DNA from: Fibrobacter sp.
GTDB taxonomy: Bacteria > Fibrobacterota > Fibrobacteria > Fibrobacterales > Fibrobacteraceae
Reading direction: 5' to 3'
NCBI GenBank assembly: GCA_024398935.1
Contig: JAKSIH010000001.1
Span: 62,001-126,000 of the forward strand
Length of the DNA: 64,000 nt
Shown here: piece by piece, positions 1-7,411 of the stretch
Position numbering within the stretch: position 1 is the first letter of the stretch
Layout of the letters: the number at the start of each line of letters is the position of its first letter
Position numbers and translations under genes: made by a program
Notes under the pieces: generated by a model
What the model saw: only the letters and a program-made list of their open reading frames with translations
What the model was told of the DNA's origin: nothing
Databases searched by the model: none

Positions 1-1
1 C

Positions 2-877
2 CTGAACCAGTTTGCGTTGCCGTACAACATGCTTACTCTGGATATGCAGTTTGGCCCTCTTCGCGTGGTTTCCTTCTATGCGGACCTGCGAATTTACAAT
101 AGCATGAGCATGAAGAATAAGGATGAAACTCGTAACTTGTTCGGACATCGCTATGAACTGGCTGTGGGTAATGCCACATTTGGTATTAGCGAACTGCAGA
201 TGCTCTACGACAACCTTAAACCCTGGCTCTTTGTGCCTACGGCGCCTCTCTTCATGGAAAAGGGAAACTATTCTGAAAGCAGTAATAATGGAGCCTTGGC
301 TTTTGACTTTAACTATCGTCTTTTTAACACGGTGCGCCTTTATACGGAATTCTTCCTGGATGACATGGAGAGCCCTGTAAGTCTCGTAAAGAATGATAAC
401 ATCGAGGCCAAGTGGGCCTGGATGGCGGGTATCCATGCCGCTCATGATTTTGATATAAAGGGGCATTATGTTGAAGCGGGTACCATTGCTGAATATGCCC
501 GCATAGAACCTTATGTCTATAGTCACTTTGTAAAGAATACCGCGCAGCTTGCTCACCTGGGGCGCCCCATCGGGAGTCAGCGTGGGCCAAATAGCCAGAC
601 CATCGACTGGACCCTCTATGCCCGTATGGATTCCCACATCTTTGCGTCCATTCGCAATACCTGGGCCTGGAAGGGCACGGACTACGGTAGCGCCGTCAAT
701 GATACGACCCCCAGCCGTAACCACATGAAGATCCATAAGGATTTTCTGAAGGGAGCCAAGATGCAGTATTCCCTGACTCCGGCCCTTAGCTACGAAGGAC
801 AGTTCGTCAGCTTCATGGGGGAGATGACCTTCATCGACGATCGCAAAGTTTATCTGCGAGCTGGATTCAAGTTCTAA
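2..877 (+). CDS. Wzi-like capsule-assembly outer-membrane protein, 3' part only
   Basis: The reading frame is open from base 2, so the true start lies before the window and only the last ~291 residues are seen. The segment alternates short hydrophobic and aromatic stretches typical of an outer-membrane beta-barrel and ends in a strand closing on phenylalanine (LRAGFKF). A central stretch (AEYARIEPYVYSH, then GRPIGSQRGPN) resembles the conserved part of the Wzi capsule-assembly family, whose E. coli member helps anchor capsule polysaccharide at the outer membrane. The family call rests on eye-matching, so another barrel family is possible. It is followed after 57 bases by the U32 gene on the same strand. 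Confidence 0.6.
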   Translation: MNQFALPYNMLTLDMQFGPLRVVSFYADLRIYNSMSMKNKDETRNLFGHRYELAVGNATFGISELQMLYDNLKPWLFVPTAPLFMEKGNYSESSNNGALAFDFNYRLFNTVRLYTEFFLDDMESPVSLVKNDNIEAKWAWMAGIHAAHDFDIKGHYVEAGTIAEYARIEPYVYSHFVKNTAQLAHLGRPIGSQRGPNSQTIDWTLYARMDSHIFASIRNTWAWKGTDYGSAVNDTTPSRNHMKIHKDFLKGAKMQYSLTPALSYEGQFVSFMGEMTFIDDRKVYLRAGFKF

Positions 878-934
878 AAATTTGAATTGACCTAGAAATC
901 CATTTCAAACCCTTAATGACTTTTGAGTCTTGAT

Positions 935-2251
935 ATGTTTAAGCCTGAACTTCTTGCCCCGGCAGGGGATTTGACCCGAATGAAATACGCCTTCGCCTAC
1001 GGTGCCGACGCCGTGTACGCAGGGCAGCCCACCTTCTCGCTTCGCTCCCGCGAGAACGGCTTCAAGAACCTGGACGACCTTGCTGAAGGCATCGCCTACG
1101 CCCATGCCCGCGGGAAGAAGTTCTACCTGACAAGCAATATCATTCCCCGTAACGTGAAGGTGGAATCCTTCCAGAAGGCGCTTCTTGCGGCTATTGACCT
1201 GGGACCGGATGCCTTGATTGTTGCCGACCCTGGCTTTGTGGGCTGGATTCGCGAGGTCCGGCCTAATGCGGAAGTCCATCTGTCCGTGCAGGCCAACTGC
1301 ACGAACTATCTTACGGCCAAGTTCTGGCAGGGACTCGGCGTCAAGCGAGTGATTCTCAGCCGCGAACTGCGCCTTGCGGAAATTCTCGAGATGAAGGAAC
1401 GGCTTCCTGGGCTTGAACTGGAGGTCTTTGTCCATGGGGCGGTCTGCATGTCCATGTCGGGACGCTGCATGCTGTCCAACTGGGTGGTTCACCGTGATGC
1501 GAACCTGGGGGCCTGCGACAATTCCTGCCGAATGCCCTATCGGCTTTACGCAAACGAGGGGCCTCAGTGCGATGATTACAGGGAACACGAGGGAAATTTC
1601 CTGTTGCAGAGGACTGACCGTCCGGAACTGGACCCCATTGCCCTGGACGAGGATACTTGGGGGACTTACTTCATGAGCAGCAGGGACCTTTGCGCTATCG
1701 AGGTGGTTCCGGAACTTATTAAGGGCGGTCTGGAATCTTTCAAGATCGAGGGTCGAACCAAGTCTGTTTATTATCTGAGTCAGGTGGTTCGTGCTTACCG
1801 TATGGCTATCGATTCCTGCTTTGAACAGATCGAGGCGGGGAAGGATCCTGCAATTTCGGAGGAGAGCCGCCGTGCCGTTACCTATCTTGATGGCCGAGGC
1901 TTCATGCCCGGATTCCTGAAGGGACCTCTTCCCCAGAATTACGAATCTACCCATATGGCCGCTCCCGGAGGCTGTGTGGCCGCACAGATTCTGGATTATG
2001 ATGCCGCGTCCCATTCTGTACGGGTCAATGTGAAGAATCCCTTCACGATGGATGACCGTCTGGAACTGATGACCCCCGCGGGAATGGAGCCATGTTCCGT
2101 GGAGTCCATGAATGATTTCCGTGGCGGGGCTGCCGACAGGTTGAATCCGGGTACGGAAGGTCGTGTTTTTCTGCCAAAAAATGTGAGTATGAACAATAAA
2201 ATGTCGGATTTTTCCTTTTTTGTGAAGGATTTTTCCCAAAAACAACAATAA
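935..2251 (+). CDS. trhP: U32 family protein, TrhP-type tRNA hydroxylation protein
   Basis: 438 residues starting at the ATG of MFKPELLAPAG; a TTG four codons upstream is possible but has no better ribosome site. The N-terminal ELLAPAGD, the GADAVYAG stretch and the cysteine cluster HGAVCMSMSGRC...GACDNSCR are hallmarks of peptidase family U32; SFKIEGRTKS follows. Family members of this length (E. coli YegQ/TrhP, ~450 residues) act with prephenate-derived chemistry in forming 5-hydroxyuridine at tRNA position 34 and bind an iron-sulfur cluster through such cysteines. Older annotations call them collagenase-like proteases. No partner gene lies next to it. The RlhA paralogue (23S rRNA hydroxylation) is longer, so TrhP is the better guess. 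Confidence 0.85.
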   Translation: MFKPELLAPAGDLTRMKYAFAYGADAVYAGQPTFSLRSRENGFKNLDDLAEGIAYAHARGKKFYLTSNIIPRNVKVESFQKALLAAIDLGPDALIVADPGFVGWIREVRPNAEVHLSVQANCTNYLTAKFWQGLGVKRVILSRELRLAEILEMKERLPGLELEVFVHGAVCMSMSGRCMLSNWVVHRDANLGACDNSCRMPYRLYANEGPQCDDYREHEGNFLLQRTDRPELDPIALDEDTWGTYFMSSRDLCAIEVVPELIKGGLESFKIEGRTKSVYYLSQVVRAYRMAIDSCFEQIEAGKDPAISEESRRAVTYLDGRGFMPGFLKGPLPQNYESTHMAAPGGCVAAQILDYDAASHSVRVNVKNPFTMDDRLELMTPAGMEPCSVESMNDFRGGAADRLNPGTEGRVFLPKNVSMNNKMSDFSFFVKDFSQKQQ

Positions 2252-2268
2252 ATACATAAATTTTCGTT

Positions 2269-2694
2269 ATGGCTGTCGACGAGGCTACAAAACGAAAAAA
2301 TGCCCTGGAACTTTTCCAGATTGACGAGGAGGCTATTATGCCTTTCTTTGAAAATCATCTGGACGAGTTGTGCCGGTTCATCCAGGAAAGGGCAGAAAAC
2401 CATCTATCCCTGCTTGAACTGCTGAAGCAGTTTGTTCGTTCTGCCCAGCAGCCTTTTAACATGCAGCGCTACATGGCGGTGCAGTCTACCTACATCCGGG
2501 AGTCCCTCCAGGAAAAGATATTGGATCGCCAGCAGGCGGTCAGCCGGTGGATTCAGGAAAATGCGGGCAAGCATCGTAGCCGCATGATCCAGCTCCAGTG
2601 CCTCTATCTGGAACGGATTAAGGATCAGGTCCTTCCCAAGGTTGAGGATTTGCTGTCTCGCCGCATCGAAAATTTGCGGTCCAAGTTGGGATAG
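2269..2694 (+). CDS. Small helical protein of unknown function
   Basis: 141 residues, highly charged, predicted almost entirely alpha-helical, with no signal peptide, membrane segment or cysteine pair; I do not recognise a family. It begins 17 bases after the U32 gene and is followed by a terminator, so the two are probably co-transcribed. The start ATG is preceded by an A/T-rich stretch without an obvious Shine-Dalgarno. Codon use matches its neighbours, which supports a real gene. Confidence 0.65.
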   Translation: MAVDEATKRKNALELFQIDEEAIMPFFENHLDELCRFIQERAENHLSLLELLKQFVRSAQQPFNMQRYMAVQSTYIRESLQEKILDRQQAVSRWIQENAGKHRSRMIQLQCLYLERIKDQVLPKVEDLLSRRIENLRSKLG

Positions 2695-3070
2695 TTCTAA
2701 CTTGTTGATTTTCAAGAAGTTATGGTGAAAATAGCCTAAATCTGCGAAAAAACGCGGATTTTCTTTTTTTTAGACTCTTTGTCGACCTGTTTTTGTACCC
2801 CCGAAACATTCAATTTCTTGTCAAGGCATTGTTCAAAATTTTTCCGTTGATAAGTTGTGGAATTTATAGGGTTCTGTTTTTGATTGTTGAGTGATTAATT
2901 GCGTAACTAACTTGTGTAGTTGGGGATATAGACTGGGAATAAAATAAAATTGCCTAAAAATGTTCAAAAAAGGCAGTTTCAAATTTTTTTCGGGATAGTG
3001 CCCTTTTTTGGGGGAGGCCTTTACTTAACTTTCTCTTGAAGTTTTTTACATCCCGCCCGGTTTTTAGATA
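2695..3070. other. 376-bp AT-rich intergenic region before the dnaA-like gene
   Basis: Apart from the terminator at 2738-2771 this stretch holds no ORF. It has poly-T and poly-A tracts, a weak hairpin TGCCT/AGGCA near 2952-2977 followed by T's, and TTGTTCAAAA / ATGTTCAAAA similar words. I looked for DnaA boxes (TTATCCACA or complement); the nearest words (TTGTGGAAT near 2853, TTGTGTAGT near 2912) have several mismatches. It could hold the promoter of the dnaA-like gene and, if that gene marks the origin, unwinding DNA, but nothing in it proves an origin. Confidence 0.5.
2738..2771 (+). terminator. Rho-independent terminator
   Basis: Nine-base stem AAATCTGCG/CGCGGATTT (one T-G pair), A6 loop, then a run of T. 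It ends the trhP-helical protein unit. Confidence 0.75.
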
Positions 3071-4540
3071 GTGTCCAATACGGTTTCTTTATTAGATGTT
3101 GTTTCGTCGCCCTGGCAGTCTGTGCTGGAACTGGTTCGTTCTGAATGCAATGACTACTTTGGCGTTACCATTTTTGATGCAGTAGGCTTTGAAGGGCTTC
3201 AGGACGGCTACGCCCTGTTGACAGTTCCCGATGAACTGCGTGAAAACTGGATTAACGCCCATTATGGCGATATCCTGCGAAAGTCCTTTTCTTCCGTATA
3301 CGGCTCTAGTTTTATTGATTTCCGTATCCGTCGCGGTTCGGTTTCCGGTGCAGTGCCCGAAATGAAGCTTTCTACTCCGAAGGCTCCCTTGGTTCCTGTG
3401 CAGGCTCGCGTCCGGCCCAAGCCTGCGAAGCGCCCGAAGCTCGCCCTTTATGCCCGCTATACCTTTGAAAATTTCATTGAGGGTGAATGTAATTCTACTG
3501 CACTGAGGGCCTGCAAGGCGGTTTCCGAAAATCCTGGCGATCCTGCCCTGAATCCCTTGTTTGTCTACGGTGCATCTGGACTTGGAAAGACTCATTTGCT
3601 GCAGTCTATTGCGGCTAGCATCCAGAAGGCCAGACCTGAAACGAAGATCGTCTACTGTCACGCCTTTGATTTTCTGAATGACTCGACTGCAGTGGCCAAG
3701 GCCCTGAAGTACAAGATCGGGAATGCCCGTGAACTTGCCGTCGCCTTCCAGGAAAAGTACGAAAACTGCGATGTTCTCCTGCTAGACGATGTTCAGCTCA
3801 TGGAGAAGGGTATTGTTCCCCAGGAAAGGCTTGCCATTCTCATTAAGCACCTTCGTTCCATGGGTAAGCAGGTGGTTCTTTCCTGTGACCGTCATCCATC
3901 TGAATTTACTGGTGTAGAAACGAAGAACGAAGCGGATTACAATAGCAAGGCTGGCATTCCCAGTATTTCTGCTAAGCTTCTTGCTCCGCTGGATTCTTGT
4001 GTTGCGGTTGGTCTGGAAGAACCGGATCTTCATACCCGTATGCGCCTGATTCAGGAAAAGTCTACCAATATACCTTTTGTCCAGCGGGATCGAGAAGAAA
4101 TCTGCAGGTTTCTCTCGATTCCGCCCCGTCAGAACGTCCGCATCATCGAAGGCCTCCTGAATTGGCTGGGTGCGATGAATCAGTTCTGTATGGAAAATCT
4201 TGATCTAGATGCGGTAAAGCGGCTGGTTGCCCCCAATGATGCAAGTGGTCGCGGAGAGCTGACTGTCAAGGGTATTGCCGAGACGGTAGCTTTTGAATTC
4301 GGAACAGACCTTGTTTCCCTGATGAGCCATCGTCAGGATGCCAATGTGTCCTTGCCTCGCAAGGTTGCAATGTACCTTTGCCGCGAACTTACCACGGAAT
4401 CCCTGCAGAATGTTGGCGAAATTTTCAATCGTGACTATGCCACGGTAATCGCTGCCATCAAGTCGCTTAATAAGCAGATGGATGTGGATGAATCTCTCGC
4501 GAGAAAGGTTCAGGATATCCGGTATTTGCTGGAAGCCTAG
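3071..4540 (+). CDS. Divergent DnaA-family AAA+ protein
   Basis: 489 residues from a GTG start. The DnaA layout is complete: an N-terminal domain I-like segment (1-80), a basic linker, AAA+ core with Walker A GASGLGKT (167-174), Walker B LLLDDVQ (Asp239-Asp240), sensor I region around 268-275 (CDRHP), sensor II RIIEGLLNWL, and a C-terminal helical DNA-binding domain. Three things are odd. About 15-18 extra residues follow sensor I. The box VII segment that should carry the arginine finger (LEDRLRSRF in DnaA) reads ISAKLLAPL. The DNA-binding signature GGRDHTTV reads FNRDYATV (452-459), losing His and Thr contacts. It may be the organism's initiator with altered rules, or a DnaA paralogue. dnaN, recF and rpmH are not adjacent. 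Confidence 0.85.
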   Translation: MSNTVSLLDVVSSPWQSVLELVRSECNDYFGVTIFDAVGFEGLQDGYALLTVPDELRENWINAHYGDILRKSFSSVYGSSFIDFRIRRGSVSGAVPEMKLSTPKAPLVPVQARVRPKPAKRPKLALYARYTFENFIEGECNSTALRACKAVSENPGDPALNPLFVYGASGLGKTHLLQSIAASIQKARPETKIVYCHAFDFLNDSTAVAKALKYKIGNARELAVAFQEKYENCDVLLLDDVQLMEKGIVPQERLAILIKHLRSMGKQVVLSCDRHPSEFTGVETKNEADYNSKAGIPSISAKLLAPLDSCVAVGLEEPDLHTRMRLIQEKSTNIPFVQRDREEICRFLSIPPRQNVRIIEGLLNWLGAMNQFCMENLDLDAVKRLVAPNDASGRGELTVKGIAETVAFEFGTDLVSLMSHRQDANVSLPRKVAMYLCRELTTESLQNVGEIFNRDYATVIAAIKSLNKQMDVDESLARKVQDIRYLLEA

Positions 4541-4542
4541 TA

Positions 4543-5427
4543 ATGCTTGCTTTGGTAACGGGTGGTGCCGGCGTCGTAGGGAAGGCGCTGTGCCGGGAGC
4601 TTTTGCAACGCGGTGTGTGTGTGCGAGTGCTTACGCTTCCGGGCGATACGTTGGCAAAGTCCCTTCCACCAGAAGTTGAAGTTTTTTATGGGGATGTAAC
4701 GGATCTATCTTCCTTGAAGTCGGCCTTTCAGGGAGTGGATGTGGTGTACCACCTGGCTGCAATTCTTCTTTCCACCCAAAAAGGTTCCTTTGACCGCATC
4801 AATGCTGGTGGAACCCGGAATGTGGTTGACGCTGCCGTAGAAGCGGGCGTTTCCCGACTGCTTTATGTTTCCAGCATTTCTGTGACTTACCCGGTCTTGA
4901 CGGAATATGGACAAAGTAAGCTTAAGGGGGAGGATTTCGTTCGCAGGGCGGGTGAGGAGCATGGACTGAAATGGACCATCGTGCGGCCCACCCTTGTCAT
5001 TGGCGATGGAGGCGGCATCGAATTCAGGATGTACGCAAACTATGTCAAGCGATTCCCCGTCTATTTTTTACCGGGCGGGGGAAAGTCCCTCAAGAAGCCG
5101 GTACGCAGTGTGGATTTGGTAAAGGGAATTGCTGCCGCGGGACTTTCGGAACACTCTGTCGGAAAGACTTACTCCCTGGCAGGCTCCAGGGAAATTTCCA
5201 TGGCCGAGATGGCGAAGTTCGTCCTGAAAAAGTCCGGCAAGAACCACCTGATGATTCCCTTGCCCTGGTGGATTTCCCGCAAGTTGGCCGTATTGAAAGG
5301 TTGGATTGGCGGTAAGCCCGTAACAGCGGAACAGGCTCTGGCTGGATTCCTGTACGATGCGGTTCCCTCCATCGATCAGGCTTCCCACGATTTGGATTAT
5401 TATCCTGCGTCACCTTTCGACGATTAG
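4543..5427 (+). CDS. NAD(P)-dependent epimerase/dehydratase (extended SDR)
   Basis: 294 residues with a Rossmann TGGAGVVG motif at 6-13, acidic GDVTD after strand 3, and a catalytic YGQSK (YxxxK). The family oxidises or reduces the hydroxyl of sugar nucleotides, sterols or similar carbonyl substrates; the substrate cannot be read from sequence. It starts two bases after the stop of the dnaA-like gene (TAG-TA-ATG), so it is translated from the same message. No sugar-nucleotide genes are nearby, so a role in envelope polysaccharide is only a guess. Confidence 0.85.
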   Translation: MLALVTGGAGVVGKALCRELLQRGVCVRVLTLPGDTLAKSLPPEVEVFYGDVTDLSSLKSAFQGVDVVYHLAAILLSTQKGSFDRINAGGTRNVVDAAVEAGVSRLLYVSSISVTYPVLTEYGQSKLKGEDFVRRAGEEHGLKWTIVRPTLVIGDGGGIEFRMYANYVKRFPVYFLPGGGKSLKKPVRSVDLVKGIAAAGLSEHSVGKTYSLAGSREISMAEMAKFVLKKSGKNHLMIPLPWWISRKLAVLKGWIGGKPVTAEQALAGFLYDAVPSIDQASHDLDYYPASPFDD

Positions 5428-5475
5428 TGTCTTTTTTCGAAGTTTTTATTTATATTCCCTTGAAAAGAGGTGTTT

Positions 5476-6642
5476 ATGAATAAGAATCTCGGAAAAGCTT
5501 TACTGACTGCTTCCCTTGCTTCTGTTTTGGGTTTAACGGCCTGTGGCGACAGTTCCAGTACATCCAGCAATGTGGAACGCGAAGAGGATTCCTCTTCCAG
5601 CGTCGTAGAAAGTTCTTCCTCCGTGGAAGAATCCTCCTCTTCTGTAGACGAAAGCCTGCCGAAGGGGGCTCGCGTGGCTACCCTGGAAGACCTGCAGAAG
5701 AATGTTTCCCTGGGAGAAATGTTCGGTACTACAGCCTACCTTGCAACGGGAGCCAAGCACGACGTGTTCTCCATCTGGGTTCCCGATACTGCATGGGCTG
5801 GCTTCTACAGCGAATTCAAGGATGGTACCATTACCTTCGGTAACAACAACGGTTACTTTGCGGGTATCGATGGGGACAAGGTTACCGAGGCTGTAGGCAA
5901 GTTCTGGGAAAAGGGGGGCACCCTTCGTTTTATCGTAAACGAAAAGGATAAACTCCAGTATTCCCTCAATGGAGGCGACTTTAAGGATGCGGAGACCGCC
6001 AAGGTGGCTGTGTCGGGAAATGTCCTGAGTGATGGCGACAAGCTAAAAGGTTTAAAACTTCAGTGCAAGAACGGCGATGCGGAAGTCCGCTACACCTTCT
6101 ATGAAGGCCGTTTCCTCCAGGAATCCGAGGGGGAGGATGGCTTGGAATGGAACGCGGGCTATTACGACATTCAGCGTAGCAAGTTGCTGTTGCTTCCGGT
6201 GTTCTACAATACCAAGGGATATGTTCCGCTGTCTACCATGGCGGTAGATGCCGATTTCAACATAACTTCCATTACGGGGGCGGCCTACAAGTGCACCAAG
6301 TCCAGCTTTGAATTTGAAGGCGTTTCCAAAGATGACATCGCCGGTGAATGGGCCTCTGAAAAGGGAGGACTGGACTGGATGTTGACTCTGGACGAGGACG
6401 GTTCCTACCAGGTTCAGGCAAGCAAGGTGGGTGCTACAGAGGAATTGAAGTCTGGTAGCTGGGATGTGTATGGCGACCTGCTTCTGCTTCGCAATAGGAA
6501 GTGTCTGCATCCGGAAAAGTGCGTAAGCGCGGTGAAGGGTGTGGTAACTATGGATGACAAGGGGAAGGGCTTCGAATACGAACATTCCGATCCGGGAACC
6601 CCCGAAGTACCGACCACCTGGACTGAAGTTCAATACGAATAA
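5476..6642 (+). CDS. Lipoprotein with serine-rich linker
   Basis: 388 residues. The start ATG is chosen because AAAAGAGG sits about five bases upstream; a GTG two codons earlier is less likely. Lys-rich n-region, hydrophobic core and lipobox LTAC give a lipoprotein. Residues ~20-60 are a low-complexity Ser/Glu linker with runs of SSSS, the spacer commonly seen in Fibrobacter surface proteins. The remaining ~330 residues look globular and beta-rich with scattered cysteines; no catalytic motif is recognised. A strong bidirectional terminator follows, so it is the last gene on this strand before two genes on the other. Confidence 0.8.
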   Translation: MNKNLGKALLTASLASVLGLTACGDSSSTSSNVEREEDSSSSVVESSSSVEESSSSVDESLPKGARVATLEDLQKNVSLGEMFGTTAYLATGAKHDVFSIWVPDTAWAGFYSEFKDGTITFGNNNGYFAGIDGDKVTEAVGKFWEKGGTLRFIVNEKDKLQYSLNGGDFKDAETAKVAVSGNVLSDGDKLKGLKLQCKNGDAEVRYTFYEGRFLQESEGEDGLEWNAGYYDIQRSKLLLLPVFYNTKGYVPLSTMAVDADFNITSITGAAYKCTKSSFEFEGVSKDDIAGEWASEKGGLDWMLTLDEDGSYQVQASKVGATEELKSGSWDVYGDLLLLRNRKCLHPEKCVSAVKGVVTMDDKGKGFEYEHSDPGTPEVPTTWTEVQYE

Positions 6643-6680
6643 TATGATTGGCGCTGAAGCGCCTACTCAAAAAAATGCAT

Positions 6681-6724
6681 AAAAAAAGAGGCCGTCAGGT
6701 TATTCCTGGCGGGCCTCTTTTTTT
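6681..6724. terminator. Bidirectional terminator between convergent genes
   Basis: A-run, stem AGAGGCC-GTCAGG / CCTGGC-GGGCCTCT, T-run. It lies between the lipoprotein on the plus strand and slyD on the minus strand and can end both transcripts. Confidence 0.85.
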
Positions 6725-6737
6725 GGGGTGAAAAGGA

Positions 6738-7325
6738 TTACTTGTCCTTGCAGCAGCAGCCTTCGCCTTCGCCTTCACCCTTGCACTTGCATTCGCCTTC
6801 GCCACCGCATTCGCATTCTCCGTTACCGCCGCAGCATTCGCCTTCGCCCTTGCCGCACTTGCACTGGTGCTGCTGGAAGGGTGCAAGGTCCTGTTCGGTA
6901 GCTTCACGGACTTCCACCACTTCGATGGCGAAGTTCAGGTTCTTGCCGGCCAGCTCGTGATTGGCGTCAATAACTGCCTTGTCGCCATTGACGGACTTTA
7001 CGCGGATGGGCATGGGACCTGCCGGAGTCTGTGCATAGAACTGCATGCCAGCTTCTACCTTGTCTACACCCTGGAATACGCTTACGGGAACTTCCTGGGT
7101 CATGCGTTCGTCGTATTCGCCGTAGCCTTCGGAGGGAATGACCTTCACGTCAAACTTATCGCCCACTTCGTGGTCGTACATAGCCTTTTCAAGACCGACA
7201 ACGATCATGTGCATGCCCTGGATGTACTGCAGGGGGTCGCGGCCAGCGGAGGAATCAATAACCTGACCTTCGTCGGAGGTGAGGGTGTAGTGCATCAGGA
7301 CAACGGTCTTGTCGGCAATCTTCAT
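6738..7325 (-). CDS. slyD: FKBP-type peptidyl-prolyl isomerase SlyD with Cys-rich tail
   Basis: 195 residues. The FKBP core (VVLMHYTLTSDEGQVIDSS, YIQGMHMIVVGLEKAM) is split by the insert-in-flap chaperone domain (GYGEYDERMTQEVP...) and closes with NHELAGKNLNFAIEV, exactly the SlyD order. SlyD catalyses prolyl isomerisation, chaperones unfolded chains and delivers metal, mainly nickel, in the cytoplasm. The last ~42 residues differ from the usual His-rich tail: they are Gly/Glu/Lys with eleven cysteines in CxC and CC/CCC clusters. Metal binding through thiolates is therefore likely. It lies downstream of the OmpA-like gene with an 86-base gap and no terminator in between. Confidence 0.93.
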   Translation of the reverse strand: MKIADKTVVLMHYTLTSDEGQVIDSSAGRDPLQYIQGMHMIVVGLEKAMYDHEVGDKFDVKVIPSEGYGEYDERMTQEVPVSVFQGVDKVEAGMQFYAQTPAGPMPIRVKSVNGDKAVIDANHELAGKNLNFAIEVVEVREATEQDLAPFQQHQCKCGKGEGECCGGNGECECGGEGECKCKGEGEGEGCCCKDK

Positions 7326-7411
7326 AAAAAATCCTTTTGGTAAAATGAGGCGAAACTTCGCCAGTGTTTTTGCAATTTAGAAAAATCCGCTTCTAGCGAG
7401 GGAATTCCTCT

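Noticed and set aside
905..2257. 450-codon frame on the minus strand opposite the U32 gene
   Set aside because: Shadow of a clearly identified gene; its translation has no family motif and its length only reflects codon bias of the real strand.
2850..2930. DnaA boxes TTGTGGAAT and TTGTGTAGT
   Set aside because: At least three mismatches to TTATCCACA or its complement in each, expected by chance in AT-rich DNA.
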